Shown here: positions 26,770 through 36,000 of the stretch, piece after piece
How positions within the stretch are numbered: position 1 is the stretch's first letter
How the letters are laid out: the number at the start of each line of letters is the position of its first letter
Assembly: GCF_004342265.1 (NCBI RefSeq)
Contig: NZ_SMCS01000001.1
Coordinates: forward strand, 310,001 to 374,000
Length of the DNA: 64,000 nt
Direction of reading: 5' to 3'
Source of the DNA: Luteibacter rhizovicinus
GTDB lineage: Bacteria > Pseudomonadota > Gammaproteobacteria > Xanthomonadales > Rhodanobacteraceae
Notes under the pieces: generated by a model
The model's database searches: none
What the model was told of the DNA's origin: nothing
The model's input: only the letters and a program-made list of their open reading frames with translations
Made by a program: the position numbers and the translations under genes

Positions 26770-26833
26770 CCCCTCACCGTCATTCCTGCGCAGGCAGGAG
26801 CCCAGTGCGGTGCAGTGGGCTATCGCGATAACG
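26770..26833 (+). repeat. Intergenic repeat, copy 1 of an inverted pair
   Basis: This 64-nt sequence (CCCCTCACCGTC, then CCTGCGCAGGCAGGAGCCCA and GTGCGGTGCA, ending CGCGATAACG) recurs in reverse orientation at 27023-27087 with only a few differences. It contains the small palindrome CCTGCGCAGG. About 190 nt separate the copies. It resembles the dispersed CAGGAATG-type intergenic repeats of Xanthomonadales. Confidence 0.75.
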
Positions 26834-26865
26834 GTGATTCTGCACTTCGTGCGGCCCTGAGGACA

Positions 26866-26888
26866 TCGCGCTCAAGAGCGCTCCTACA
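26866..26888 (-). repeat. REP fragment
   Basis: On the minus strand this reads TGTAGGAGCGCTCTTGAGCG followed by CGA, a REP-like head with a GCGCTC/GAGCGC hairpin. It lies between the two copies of the inverted intergenic repeat. Confidence 0.55.
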
Positions 26889-27022
26889 CAAGACCTGCTG
26901 TGTCTCGAGTGAGAACCGCTGCCGCCCCGCTCACCGTCACGCCGGGGTCCGCAGCGGCCACATGGGGCAGGCCCTGTGCCGTGCGCTAACGAGTACGCCG
27001 CTACGGCGAAGAGCTGATCGAG

Positions 27023-27087
27023 CGTGATCGCGACAACCCATGCACCGCACTGGGCTCCTGCCTGCGCAGGAGCGACGGTGAGGGGGG
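27023..27087 (-). repeat. Intergenic repeat, copy 2 of an inverted pair
   Basis: The reverse complement reads CCTCACCGTCGCTCCTGCGC followed by AGGCAGGAGCCCAGTGCGGT and matches copy 1 (26770-26833) over most of its length. A transcript across both copies could fold into a long imperfect hairpin. The element ends about 70 nt before the asnB leader ORF. Confidence 0.75.
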
Positions 27088-27116
27088 AGGGGAGGCGCCG
27101 CGTGTTCGAAAATCGC

Positions 27117-27145
27117 TTGCACTGGTCTTTGAGTCGTGGTGTAGT
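27117..27145 (+). promoter_or_regulatory. Possible promoter for the asnB leader
   Basis: TTGCAC (27117-27122) and TGTAGT (27140-27145) are separated by 17 nt, a plausible but imperfect sigma-70 pair. Initiation would then fall at about 27152, only a few bases before the leader start codon, so the leader would be nearly leaderless. A promoter further upstream is equally possible. Confidence 0.3.
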
Positions 27146-27154
27146 CGGGATGTG

Positions 27155-27274
27155 ATGACTCTCTTCCGCCCCTTCGCAGCCGCCAACGCTTCGCTTCCCG
27201 CGAACGCGTCCGCATGCGCGAATAACAATAACGCCAATAATAATGCCCGGAACATCGGGAGGGCCGGCGTTTAG
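27155..27274 (+). CDS. Asn-rich leader peptide of the asnB attenuator (39 codons)
   Basis: A 39-codon frame runs from ATG 27155 (with in-frame GTG just before it) to TAG at 27272-27274. Ten of the 39 residues are Asn: positions 11, 17, 23-26, 28-30 and 33. The core reads NNNNANNN and is encoded by 27221-27244 in AAT/AAC codons, in a region otherwise of high GC. A weak GGGA precedes the start. The frame ends 28 nt before an intrinsic terminator and 90 nt before asnB. The layout matches classical amino-acid leader peptides (his, phe, thr), with asparagine as the sensed residue. Function is inferred from position and codon content only. Confidence 0.7.
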   Translation: MTLFRPFAAANASLPANASACANNNNANNNARNIGRAGV

Positions 27275-27331
27275 GCGGATAGACATCCACCATCCATACG
27301 CGAAAGGCCCGCCCACGAAGCGGGCCTTTTT
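27245..27331 (+). promoter_or_regulatory. Candidate asparagine-responsive attenuator upstream of asnB
   Basis: Four segments can pair alternatively. Segment 1 is CCCG (27246-27249) and can pair with CGGG (27256-27259). Segment 2, GGGAGGGCC (27257-27265), can pair with segment 3, GGCCCGCCC (27306-27314), with 8 of 9 matches. Segment 3 can instead pair with segment 4, GCGGGCC (27320-27326), forming the terminator. A ribosome stalled on the Asn codons ending at 27244 would mask segment 1 and leave segment 2 free to form the antiterminator. A ribosome at the leader stop (27272) would cover segment 2 and allow termination. Confidence 0.6.
27303..27331 (+). terminator. Intrinsic terminator between the leader peptide and asnB
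   Basis: Stem AAAGGCCCGC (27303-27312) pairs with GCGGGCCTTT (27320-27329) around the loop CCACGAA, with T continuing to 27331. It lies only 33 nt upstream of the asnB start codon and on the same strand, so it would stop asnB transcription unless it is prevented from forming. Confidence 0.8.
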
Positions 27332-27364
27332 CGTTTCTGATCTTCATGAACGAGGAGCTGTGCC

Positions 27365-29035
27365 ATGTGTTCGATTTTCGGGATGTTCGGATTGCAGCCG
27401 GGCGACGATACCGCCGCACTGCGGATGCAGGCGATGGAACTGTCGCAGCGGCAGCGCCACCGCGGTCCGGACTGGAGTGGCGTCTACGTCGACGACGGGG
27501 CGATCCTCGTGCATGAACGACTGGCCATCGTCGATCCGGCCAGTGGCGCGCAACCGCTGCGTTCGCCGGACGGCGAGCTTGCGCTGGCCGTCAACGGCGA
27601 AATCTACAACCATCGCGACCTTCGCCGCGACAGCGACTACCCGTTCACCACGGCGTCCGATTGCGAAGTCATCAACGCGCTTTATCGCGAACACGACGTG
27701 GACTTCCTCGACCGGCTCAACGGCATCTTCGCCTTCGCGCTTTGGGACAAGGCTCGCCAGCGCTTTCTCATTGCCCGCGACCCGGTCGGCGTCATACCGC
27801 TCTACTGGGGACACGACCGGGCCGGTCGGCTGTGCGTGGCGTCCGAGCTGAAGTCGCTGGTAGGCGTATGTGCCGACGCCACGGCGTTCCCGCCTGGCCA
27901 CTACTACGACAGCCAGCGTGGCGAACTGGTGCGCTACTGGCATCGCGAATGGCGCGACTACGATGCGACCGCCGGGCGTGAAATCGATCCCCAGACGCTA
28001 CGTGTCGCCTTCGAAGAAGCAGTACACCGCCAGATGATGACCGACGTTCCCTATGGCGTGCTGCTGTCCGGTGGACTGGACTCGTCGCTGGTCGCGGCTA
28101 TCGCGGCGCGATTCGCACGCCGGCGCATCGAGGAAGACGACCGGGGCGAGGCGTGGTGGCCGCGGCTGCATTCCTTCGCCATCGGCCTGGAAGGCTCGCC
28201 CGACCTGGCGGCGGCCGCCATTGCCGCCGAGGCACTGGGCACCGTGCACCACGGTTTCCGCTATACGTTCGACGAAGGTCTGGATGCCCTGCCCGAGGTC
28301 ATCCGGCATATCGAGACCTACGACGTCACGACCATCCGCGCGTCGACGCCGATGTTCCTGCTGGCCCGGCGCATCAAGGCCATGGGCGTGAAAATGGTGC
28401 TGTCGGGCGAGGGTTCGGACGAAATCTTCGGCGGCTATCTTTATTTCCACAAGGCGCCGTCGGCCCGCGCCTTCCATGAAGAGACGGTGCGCAAGCTCGA
28501 CGCTCTGCACAGCTACGACTGCCTGCGCGCGAACAAGTCGATGGCGGCCTGGGGCGTCGAGGCGCGCGTCCCCTTCCTGGATACGCAGTTCCTCGATGTG
28601 GCGATGTCCTTCGACGCGCAGGCCAAGATGGTCGGGCGGCGGGGTATCGAGAAAGGCATCCTGCGTGAGGCCTTCGAGGGCATGCTTCCGGAGGAAATCC
28701 TCTGGCGTCAGAAGGAGCAGTTCAGCGATGGCGTCGGCTACGGCTGGATCGACGGTCTGAAAGCCCACGCCGAACGTGTGGTGGGGGACCGCGAGTTCGC
28801 GGCCGCGGCCAGTCGCTTCCCGCACAACACGCCGGCCAGCAAGGAGGCGTATCTGTACCGGACGCTGTTCGAAAAGCATTTCCCGGGCGAGGCCTGCGCC
28901 GCCACGGTGCCGGGCGGCAAGTCGATTGCATGCTCGTCCCCGGCCGCGCTGGCCTGGGACCCGGCTTTCGCGGCCGCGGCCGACCCCTCCGGCCGGGCCG
29001 TGCGCGGGGTTCATCAGGAGGCCCTGGCCGATTAA
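27365..29035 (+). CDS. asnB: Asparagine synthetase B (glutamine-hydrolysing)
   Basis: A 556-residue enzyme (E. coli AsnB 554) that makes asparagine from aspartate, ATP and glutamine. The N-terminal glutaminase nucleophile is Cys2 (MCSIFGMFG), with RQRHRGPDWSG and NGEIYNH of the Ntn domain. The synthetase domain has the ATP pyrophosphatase loop SGGLDSS (residues 235-241) and SGEGSDEIFGGYLYF. GAGGAG 7 nt upstream of ATG 27365 is a strong ribosome site. The gene lies directly behind an Asn-rich leader ORF and terminator, so expression is probably tuned to charged tRNA-Asn supply. Confidence 0.97.
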   Translation: MCSIFGMFGLQPGDDTAALRMQAMELSQRQRHRGPDWSGVYVDDGAILVHERLAIVDPASGAQPLRSPDGELALAVNGEIYNHRDLRRDSDYPFTTASDCEVINALYREHDVDFLDRLNGIFAFALWDKARQRFLIARDPVGVIPLYWGHDRAGRLCVASELKSLVGVCADATAFPPGHYYDSQRGELVRYWHREWRDYDATAGREIDPQTLRVAFEEAVHRQMMTDVPYGVLLSGGLDSSLVAAIAARFARRRIEEDDRGEAWWPRLHSFAIGLEGSPDLAAAAIAAEALGTVHHGFRYTFDEGLDALPEVIRHIETYDVTTIRASTPMFLLARRIKAMGVKMVLSGEGSDEIFGGYLYFHKAPSARAFHEETVRKLDALHSYDCLRANKSMAAWGVEARVPFLDTQFLDVAMSFDAQAKMVGRRGIEKGILREAFEGMLPEEILWRQKEQFSDGVGYGWIDGLKAHAERVVGDREFAAAASRFPHNTPASKEAYLYRTLFEKHFPGEACAATVPGGKSIACSSPAALAWDPAFAAAADPSGRAVRGVHQEALAD

Positions 29036-29123
29036 GAGATGCGGCGGTGCGGCAAGGGAGGCCTTTTGCTAAGCTTTCGGTCTTTGCCGGCGCCTTCCGC
29101 GCCGCTCCATCGGGTAGCACTAC

Positions 29124-30249
29124 ATGATCGAGATCAATCCGATCCTGGCGCAGATCACGGACCTTCGGGGCCGGGTCGAGTCGCTTAGGGGGTATCTTTG
29201 ACCACGCCGTCAAGAAAGAGCGGCTGGAAGAAGTAAGTCGCGAGCTGGAAAGTCCCACCGTCTGGGACAATCCGGCGCGCGCGCAGGAACTGGGCCGCGA
29301 ACGCGCCCGCCTTGAGCAGATCGTGGTCGGCATCGACACGATGACCGCCGGACTGGACGACGCCGGCGAATTACTGGACATGGCCGCCGCCGACGGCGAC
29401 GAGGACACCATCGCGTCGATCGTCACGGACCTTGGCCGCATCGAAGCCCAGGTAAGCAAGCTGGAATTCCAGCGCATGTTCTCCGGCGAACTCGACTCGG
29501 CCTCGGCCTTCGTCGACGTGCAGGCCGGCGCTGGCGGTACGGAAGCCCAGGACTGGGCCGAAATGCTGCTGCGCATGTATCTGCGCTGGGCGGAATCGCG
29601 CGGCTGGAAGGTCGAGATGATGGAAGTCAGCGCCGGCGAAGTGGCGGGCATCAAGTCCGCGACGTTCCGCGTCGAGGGCGACTACGCCTATGGCTGGCTG
29701 AAAACGGAAATCGGCGTCCACCGCCTGGTCCGCAAGAGCCCGTTCGACTCGGACAACCGCCGCCATACGAGCTTTACCTCGGTCTTCGTTTCGCCCGAAG
29801 TCGACGACGACATCGAAATCGACATCAATCCCGCCGACCTCCGGACCGACGTTTACCGGTCGTCCGGCGCGGGCGGTCAGCACGTGAACAAAACCGAATC
29901 GGCCGTGCGTATCACGCATATTCCGACCAATACGGTCGTGGCCTGCCAGACCGAACGCAGCCAGCATGCCAACCGCGACCGCGCGATGAAGATGCTGAAG
30001 GCGAAACTGTACGAGCTGGAAGTCCAGAAGCGCAACGCTGAAAAAGACGCGCTGGAAGCCACCAAGTCCGATATCGGCTGGGGCAGCCAGATCCGCAACT
30101 ACGTCCTCGACCAGTCGCGCATCAAAGACCTGCGCACGGGCATCGAGCGCACGGACACGCAGAAGGTCCTCGACGGCGATCTCGACGAATTCGTCGAAGC
30201 CAGCCTGAAGTCGGGCCTCGAAGCGGGTTCGAAACGTCTCGACGCGTAA
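29124..30249 (+). CDS. prfB: Peptide chain release factor 2 (programmed +1 frameshift)
   Basis: RF2 terminates translation at UGA and UAA. Frame 1 runs from ATG 29124 for 25 codons to an in-frame TGA at 29199-29201. A +1 shift at CTT TGA C continues in the second frame from GAC 29200 to TAA 30247-30249, giving 374 residues (E. coli 365). The main frame holds the stop-codon recognition motif SPF ([15 protein letters not shown]) and the GGQ catalytic motif ([11 protein letters not shown]). Calling the gene from an internal ATG such as 29323 would lose the N-terminal domain. lysS follows after 63 nt, as in many gammaproteobacteria. Confidence 0.95.
29187..29202 (+). promoter_or_regulatory. prfB programmed +1 frameshift site
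   Basis: An internal Shine-Dalgarno-like AGGGGG (29187-29192) is followed by TAT and the slippery CTT TGA C (29196-29202), essentially identical to the E. coli prfB site. Low RF2 slows termination at UGA and favours the shift, giving autoregulation. Confidence 0.95.
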
Positions 30250-30259
30250 CCGCCCGAAA

Positions 30260-30283
30260 GCCGCCCCGTCCACACGGGGCGGC
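30260..30283 (+). other. Strong hairpin between prfB and lysS
   Basis: A perfect 10-bp stem, GCCGCCCCGT (30260-30269) with ACGGGGCGGC (30274-30283), has the loop CCAC. C-rich sequence follows rather than a T-run, so it is not a classical intrinsic terminator. It could be a processing or stability element in a prfB-lysS transcript. Confidence 0.55.
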
Positions 30284-30312
30284 GTCTCCCCCCCCATTCC
30301 CAGACGCCTCCC

Positions 30313-31845
30313 ATGACCGACAACGCCGAACCCATCTCCGCAACGCCTCCCGTCGACGAAAACAAGCTCATCGCCGAACGTCGCGAGAAACTCAAGGCGC
30401 TGAGGGCGCAGGGCATCGCGTTCCCGAACGACTTCCGGGTCGACAGCTTCGCGGGCGACCTGCAGAAAGAGTTCGAGGATAAGGAAGCCTTCACCGCCGA
30501 AGTCATCGAGGGCACGCCGCGTCGCGTGGCCGTCGCCGGCCGCATCATCCTTATGCGCGGGCAGGGCAAGGTCAGCTTCGTGCAGATGCAGGACGGCACC
30601 GGCCGCATCCAGCTGTTCGTCCATCAGGGCACGCTGGGCGAAGAGGCGTACGACACGTTCAAACGCTGGGACCTCGGCGACATCGTTGGCGCCACCGGCG
30701 TGCTGATGCGCACGAAGACCGGCGAACTGTCGATCAAGGTCGACAGCCTGCGCCTGCTGACGAAGTCGCTGCGTCCGCTGCCGGACAAGCACCATGGTCT
30801 TGCCGACGTCGAGCAGCGTTATCGCCAGCGCTACGTCGACCTGATCGTGACCGAGGAAGCGCGCCGTACGTTCATGCTGCGCTCGCGCATCATCGGATAC
30901 ATGCGCAAGTGGCTGGAAGAAGAGCCGCGTCGTTTCATGGAAGTCGAAACGCCGATGATGCACGTCATTCCCGGCGGTGCGACAGCGCGTCCGTTCGTCA
31001 CGCATCACAACGCGCTGGATATGAAGCTTTTCCTGCGCGTGGCGCCGGAGCTTTATCTGAAGCGTCTGGTCGTCGGCGGCTTCGACCGCGTCTACGAAAT
31101 CAATCGCAATTTCCGTAACGAGGGCGTGTCCACCCGGCACAACCCCGAGTTCACGATGCTCGAGCTTTACCAGGCGTACGGCACGTACCACGACATCATG
31201 AACATCACGGAAGAGATGATTCGCGCCGTCGCGGCCAACGTCATCGGCAGCACGGAAATCGAGTGGGATGGCGCCGCCATCGACGTAGGCCCGGCCTTCC
31301 GCCGCTGGCGCATGGAAGATGCCGTGCTGGAACTCAATCCCGAAATCCATGCCGACGACATTCGCAGCCGCGAGAAAATGGCCGCGCACGCCGCGCGCCT
31401 GGGCATCCACGTCAAGGCGGGTTACGGTTGGGGCAAACTGCTTCTGGAGATATTCGAAGCCACGGTCGAGCACACGCTGATCCAGCCGACCTTCATTACG
31501 CAGCATCCCGTGGAAGTTTCGCCGCTGGCCCGCGAGAACGACACCGATCCGGGTATCACCGACCGCTTCGAGCTTTTCATCAACGGCAAGGAGCTCGCCA
31601 ACGGCTTCTCCGAGCTGAACGATTCCGAAGACCAGGCCGCGCGCTTCCAGGCGCAGGTCGATGCGAAGGATGCCGGTGACGACGAAGCCATGCATTTCGA
31701 TGCCGACTACATCCGTGCGCTGGAAGTGGGCCTGCCGCCCACCGGCGGTCTGGGCGTCGGTATCGATCGCCTGGTGATGTTGCTGACCGGCTCGTCGTCG
31801 ATTCGCGACGTGCTGCTCTTCCCGTACATGCGTCCCGAGGCATGA
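30313..31845 (+). CDS. lysS: Lysyl-tRNA synthetase (class II)
   Basis: A 510-residue class II enzyme that charges tRNA-Lys. The N-terminal OB-fold anticodon domain occupies about residues 65-170 ([20 protein letters not shown]). Motif 2 is [18 protein letters not shown] and motif 3 is [13 protein letters not shown] near the C-terminus. The size matches E. coli LysS (505). The next gene overlaps its stop by 4 nt (ATGA). Confidence 0.97.
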   Translation: MTDNAEPISATPPVDENKLIAERREKLKALRAQGIAFPNDFRVDSFAGDLQKEFEDKEAFTAEVIEGTPRRVAVAGRIILMRGQGKVSFVQMQDGTGRIQLFVHQGTLGEEAYDTFKRWDLGDIVGATGVLMRTKTGELSIKVDSLRLLTKSLRPLPDKHHGLADVEQRYRQRYVDLIVTEEARRTFMLRSRIIGYMRKWLEEEPRRFMEVETPMMHVIPGGATARPFVTHHNALDMKLFLRVAPELYLKRLVVGGFDRVYEINRNFRNEGVSTRHNPEFTMLELYQAYGTYHDIMNITEEMIRAVAANVIGSTEIEWDGAAIDVGPAFRRWRMEDAVLELNPEIHADDIRSREKMAAHAARLGIHVKAGYGWGKLLLEIFEATVEHTLIQPTFITQHPVEVSPLARENDTDPGITDRFELFINGKELANGFSELNDSEDQAARFQAQVDAKDAGDDEAMHFDADYIRALEVGLPPTGGLGVGIDRLVMLLTGSSSIRDVLLFPYMRPEA

Positions 31846-32273
31846 GTCCGATGTCGAGTTCTTTCGTAAAGTTGTTCGCGCTCGCGTTGCTGGTGGCGAG
31901 CGGCGTTGCCTGTTCGCGCGACGAAAGCGGCAAGGATGCGGATGCCGCCGCGAACGTGCCACCGTCCGGCAGCAGCGTCGGTCAGCCGCCGAAGCCCGTG
32001 GTGCCGGACGAAAACGCGGCGGTTCAGCGCGTGGAAGCTTCCATCGCGAAGAACAAGCTGTCGGCGCTGAAACCCGAGTGCCTGAGCTACATCCCGTACG
32101 CCAGCGACGCGCAGGGCTTCATCGTGGATGTGCATGAACTGCATAACGAGGCCTGCGGCGGCGATCCCTCCGTGGCGCCGCGCCTGTTTTCGTTCAACGT
32201 CGACAAGGTCAGCGGCCGTATGACGACCGACGCCAGCGATCCGGCCGAAGGTCTGTTCCACGCCATCGATTGA
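31842..32273 (+). CDS. Hypothetical exported protein, possibly a lipoprotein
   Basis: A 143-residue protein with a hydrophobic signal segment (residues 8-22, [14 protein letters not shown]) ending in VACS. The Cys suggests a lipoprotein, but the preceding residues (Gly at -3) fit the lipobox poorly. A low-complexity Ala/Pro/Gly linker follows, then a small domain with [20 protein letters not shown] and HNEACGGDP. The start overlaps the lysS stop (ATGA); a second in-frame ATG at 31851 would also work. I do not recognise a family. Co-transcription with lysS is likely but functionally unexplained. Confidence 0.65.
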   Translation: MSPMSSSFVKLFALALLVASGVACSRDESGKDADAAANVPPSGSSVGQPPKPVVPDENAAVQRVEASIAKNKLSALKPECLSYIPYASDAQGFIVDVHELHNEACGGDPSVAPRLFSFNVDKVSGRMTTDASDPAEGLFHAID

Positions 32274-32320
32274 TTCGAGGCGACGCTTCCCAAGTGGCGC
32301 CGCCCAACAGGAGAACTTTC

Positions 32321-32620
32321 ATGTTGTACGTCATCAATGCGCTCGATCACCCGAATTCGCTGGAAGGCCGCAAGGCCCACCGGCCGGCCCATCTCGCGCG
32401 CCTCACGGCACTGCAGGACGCCGGGCGTCTGGTCCTCGCCGGTCCGTTCCCCGCCATCGATTCGGAAGATCCGGGCGAAGCCGGTTTCTCGGGTAGCCTG
32501 ATCGTCGCCGAATTCGTCGATCTGGCCGCCGCGCAGGCCTGGGCCGAGGCCGATCCGTTCAGGATCAACGGCATCTATAAGGAAGTGTCGGTCCGCCCGT
32601 TCCGTCAGACCCTGCCATGA
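32321..32620 (+). CDS. YciI-family protein
   Basis: A 99-residue protein of the YciI/YCII dimeric alpha-beta barrel family. It has [20 protein letters not shown] at the N-terminus, [20 protein letters not shown] in the middle and [17 protein letters not shown] at the end, including the conserved His and Asp of the presumed active-site pocket. The biochemical role is unknown for most members. AGGAGA precedes ATG 32321. It overlaps the bolA-like gene by 4 nt, an arrangement (yciI-bolA) also seen in related genomes. Confidence 0.88.
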   Translation: MLYVINALDHPNSLEGRKAHRPAHLARLTALQDAGRLVLAGPFPAIDSEDPGEAGFSGSLIVAEFVDLAAAQAWAEADPFRINGIYKEVSVRPFRQTLP

Positions 32621-32880
32621 GCGTGGAAAAAGTCGAGCGCATCCGCGCCCTGCTGACCGGGGCGCTGGCCCCGGAATCGCTGGAAGTCATCGACGAAGGC
32701 CATAAGCACGTCGGCCATGGCGGGGAGGGGAAAGGACATTTCCTCGTGAAGATCGTCAGTGCGGCCTTCGCCGGCCAGTCGCCCATCGGCCGCCATCGGC
32801 TGGTCTATGGCGCGCTGGCGTCGATGATGCCGGACGAAATCCACGCCCTGGCCATCGAGGCCAAAGTGCCGGGCGAGTAA
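32617..32880 (+). CDS. BolA-family protein
   Basis: An 87-residue BolA-like protein. The family core shows as [17 protein letters not shown] and [25 protein letters not shown], followed by the helix [18 protein letters not shown]. The conserved His residues near 30-34 are the likely Fe-S ligands shared with a monothiol glutaredoxin partner. BolA proteins act in Fe-S trafficking and morphology control. The start overlaps the yciI-like stop (ATGA). Two BolA types exist in these bacteria (BolA, IbaG), so I give no symbol. Confidence 0.88.
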   Translation: MSVEKVERIRALLTGALAPESLEVIDEGHKHVGHGGEGKGHFLVKIVSAAFAGQSPIGRHRLVYGALASMMPDEIHALAIEAKVPGE

Positions 32881-32930
32881 AAAGATTGAAAATCCAATGG
32901 GATGCGTCGGATTGCTCGCCTCCTGTCGCG

Positions 32931-32936
32931 TATACT
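32931..32936 (+). promoter_or_regulatory. Probable -10 element upstream of smc
   Basis: TATACT matches the sigma-70 -10 consensus well and lies 89 nt before the smc start codon. The -35 region is poor (ATTGCTC is only 13 nt upstream), so the promoter is uncertain. Confidence 0.4.
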
Positions 32937-33025
32937 CGCCGCATTGCGCCCCGTCGGTCCCTTTGGCAGAGTGACCGATCAGCCGGCCCCAAGGGGATGC
33001 CGGTCGCGTCCCAACGGAATATTTC

Positions 33026-36000
33026 ATGCGTCTGACCACGATCAAGCTGGCGGGTTTCAAGTCGTTCGTCGATCCCACTACGCTGCATCTGCCTACCAAT
33101 ATGACCGGCGTCGTCGGTCCGAACGGCTGCGGCAAGTCGAACATCATCGATGCCATTCGCTGGGTGATGGGCGAAAGCGCCGCCAGCCGTCTGCGCGGCG
33201 ATTCGCTTACCGACGTCATCTTCTCCGGGTCCAGCGCGCGCAAGCCGGTGGGTCAGGCGACGGTCGAGCTCATCTTCGACAACAGCGACGGGACCATCCA
33301 GGGCGAGTACGCGACGTACGCCGAGATTTCGGTCAAACGCCTGGTCAGTCGCGACGGTCAGTCGTCGTACTACCTCAATGGCGCGCGCTGCCGTCGTCGC
33401 GACATTACCGATCTGTTCCTGGGCACGGGTCTTGGCCCGCGCAGCTACTCGATCATCGAGCAGGGCATGATCAGCCAGATCATCGAGGCGGCGCCCGAAG
33501 AGCTGCGCATGCATCTGGAAGAAGCGGCTGGCATCTCGAAGTACAAAGAGCGCCGCAAGGAAACCGAAAGCCGGATCAAGGCCACGCGCGAAAACCTCGA
33601 CCGCGTGCGCGACGTGCGCGACGAAGTCGACAAGCAACTGGATCATCTGAATCGTCAGGCCCGTGCGGCCGAGCGCTGGAAAGCGCTGAAAGAAGAGCAG
33701 ACCCGCCGCGAAGCCGAACTGCGCGCGCTGGAATACCGCACGCTGCACCGCAAGCACGAAGGCGAGGGCGACGGTCTCCGCCAGGCGGAACTCGAGATCG
33801 AAAAGCGTATCGCCGAGCAGCGTCAGGTCGAGGCGCAACTGGAAAGCGTGCGCGATCGACACCAGGGCGCCAGCGAACATCTGAACGTCGTGCAAGCCGA
33901 CGTATACAAGGTTGGCTCGGAAATCGCGCGCGTCGAACAGCAGGTACGGCATAACCGCGACCTGTCCGAACGCCTCACCCGCGCACGCGGCGAAGCCGAG
34001 CGCGAGCACGACGAATTGCATGGCCACATCAGCGCGGATCGCGAGCAGATCGAAGCGCTGCGCCTGGCGCTGGCCGAAGGCGAGCCGCGCCTCGAAGCGC
34101 TGCAGCAGATTCAGGACGAAACCGGCGATACGCAGCGGGTAACGGAAACGCGTCTCGCCGACTGGCAGTCGCGCTGGGACACGCATACCCGCTCGGCGGG
34201 CGAAGCCGCCCGCGCGGCGGAAGTCGAACGTACCAAGCTGGCTTATCTCGATCGTCAGGCCATCGATCTTTCGAAGCGCCGCGAAGGGCTCGAAGCCGAG
34301 CAGAAAGCGACCGACATCACGGCGCTGGAAGCCGGTGCCGAAAGCCTGGACATCGAACACGACACCCAGCGCGAGCGCGTCGAATCGCTCGGCTCGCTGC
34401 TGGACCAGCACAAAGTCGCTCACGAGCGCGTGCTGGACGAGGAACGCCAGGTGCAGTCCTCGTTGAACGAAGCGCGTCAGCAGTTGCAGACGGCGCGTGG
34501 CCGGCAGGCCTCGCTCGAAGCCTTGCAGCATGCCGCGCTCGGCCAGGAAGAAACCGCAGCCAGCGGCTGGCTCGCCCGGCTCGGGCTGGATAAGTCGCGT
34601 CGTCTCGGCGAAGCGTTGCAGGTCGATGGCGGTTACGAATCGGCCGTCGAAACCGTGCTTGCCGGTGTACTCGATGGCGTACTCGTCGATTCGCCGATGG
34701 CGCTTTCCGGCGAATTCGCCGAACTGGGTCAGGCCGACGTCGCGCTGTTCGCGCGCGAACAGGGCGGTCCCGGTCCCGCCGGTACGCTGGCCGCCCATGT
34801 GCGCGGTCCGGTCGCCGCGGTGGCACTGCTCTCGCAGGTTTATGTCGCCGACTCCGTCGAAGACGCGCGTGCGCGCATCGACACGCTGGCGCCGCACCAG
34901 TCCGTCATCACCCGCGATGGCGCATGGATGGGCCCGAACTGGGCACGCATCCTGCGCGCGCAGGGCAACCAGGTCGGCGTGCTCGCCCGCGAACGCGATA
35001 TCCGTCAGCTGGCGGACCAGATCGAATCGCTCGAAGGCAGTACGGAAGAGTGGACCGAGCAGTTGGAAACGCTGCGCACGCGCAAGTTCGAAACCGAACG
35101 GCAGCGCGACGACGCCCAGCGCGAGCTGTATGCCGCGCATCGGCGCCTGTCGGAACTGGCCGGTCAGCTGCAAAGCCATCGCGGCAAAATGGAAACGGCG
35201 CGTGCGCGTTCCGAGAAGGTCGCGGGCGAAATCTCCGTACTCGTGGAACAGCTCGACGAACTCGAAGGCACGACGCGCGAATCGCGCGCGCGCCTCGACG
35301 AATCGGTCGGCAACATGGGCGACATGGAAGACGAGCGCCGCGCGCTGGAGAACGAACGCCGCGAATTGCTGGAAGCCCGCGAGGAAGCGCGTATCAATGC
35401 GCGCGAAGCCGCCGAGCAATCGCATCAGCTGGCGTTGGGCATGGAGTCGAAGCGCTCCGCGTTGTCGTCGCTGGAACAGGCGCTGGCGCGCATGGACACC
35501 CAGTTGCGCCAGATCGTCGCTCGCCGTACCGAAATCGAGGAACAGCTTGCCGCGGGCAGCGATCCGATCGCCGAGCTCGAAGCCGAGCGGCAGACGTATC
35601 TCGACCAGCGCCTGCTGGTCGACAAGCAACTGGTCGAAGCACGCCGTGCGCTGGAAGACTGCGACGCCGAGTTCCGCCGTCTGGAACAGGAACGCCAGCG
35701 CATCGAGCATGTGTTGAACCAGGTGCGCGAAAGCGTGGGCGAGAAGCGCCTCGCCGCGCAGGCCCTGCATTTGCGCGCGCAGCAGCTTGCCGATGCGATC
35801 GTGGCCTCCGGTCTCGAACTCGACGCGCTGCTCACGGAACTTGCCGAGGACGCCGAACCCGATCGCTGGCAGCAGCAGCTGGTCGATCTGGCGCAGAAGA
35901 TCCAGCGCCTGGAGCCGGTCAACCTCGCGGCGATCCAGGAGCACGCGGAACAGTCTCAGCGAAAGGAATACCTCGACGCGCAGCTGGCCGATCTCGGCAG

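Larger units (their letters stand above)
26683..27154. other. Gene-free spacer of about 470 nt between the SpoIIAA-like gene and the asnB leader
   Basis: No protein-coding frame with conserved features and no tRNA or rRNA is visible. The spacer holds an inverted repeat pair (26770-26833 and 27023-27087), a REP fragment (26866-26888) and a possible promoter at its right end (27117-27145). Confidence 0.6.

Noticed and set aside
26683-27154. tRNA, small RNA or CRISPR array in the long spacer
   Set aside because: No cloverleaf, no regularly spaced direct repeats; the structure is explained by the inverted repeat pair and a REP fragment.
27243-27851. A plus-strand frame starting in the asnB leader region and running into asnB out of frame
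   Set aside because: It crosses the terminator and overlaps asnB in another frame without any conserved sequence.
29124-29201. prfB as a broken gene because of an in-frame TGA
   Set aside because: The TGA sits in the exact programmed frameshift context of prfB, so this is regulation and not a pseudogene.
30260-30283. The prfB-lysS hairpin as an intrinsic terminator
   Set aside because: The stem is strong but is followed by C-rich sequence instead of T, so I list it only as a hairpin.
29371-31962. A minus-strand open frame of 863 codons opposite prfB and lysS
   Set aside because: It is fully antisense to two essential genes and shows no domain or ribosome site.
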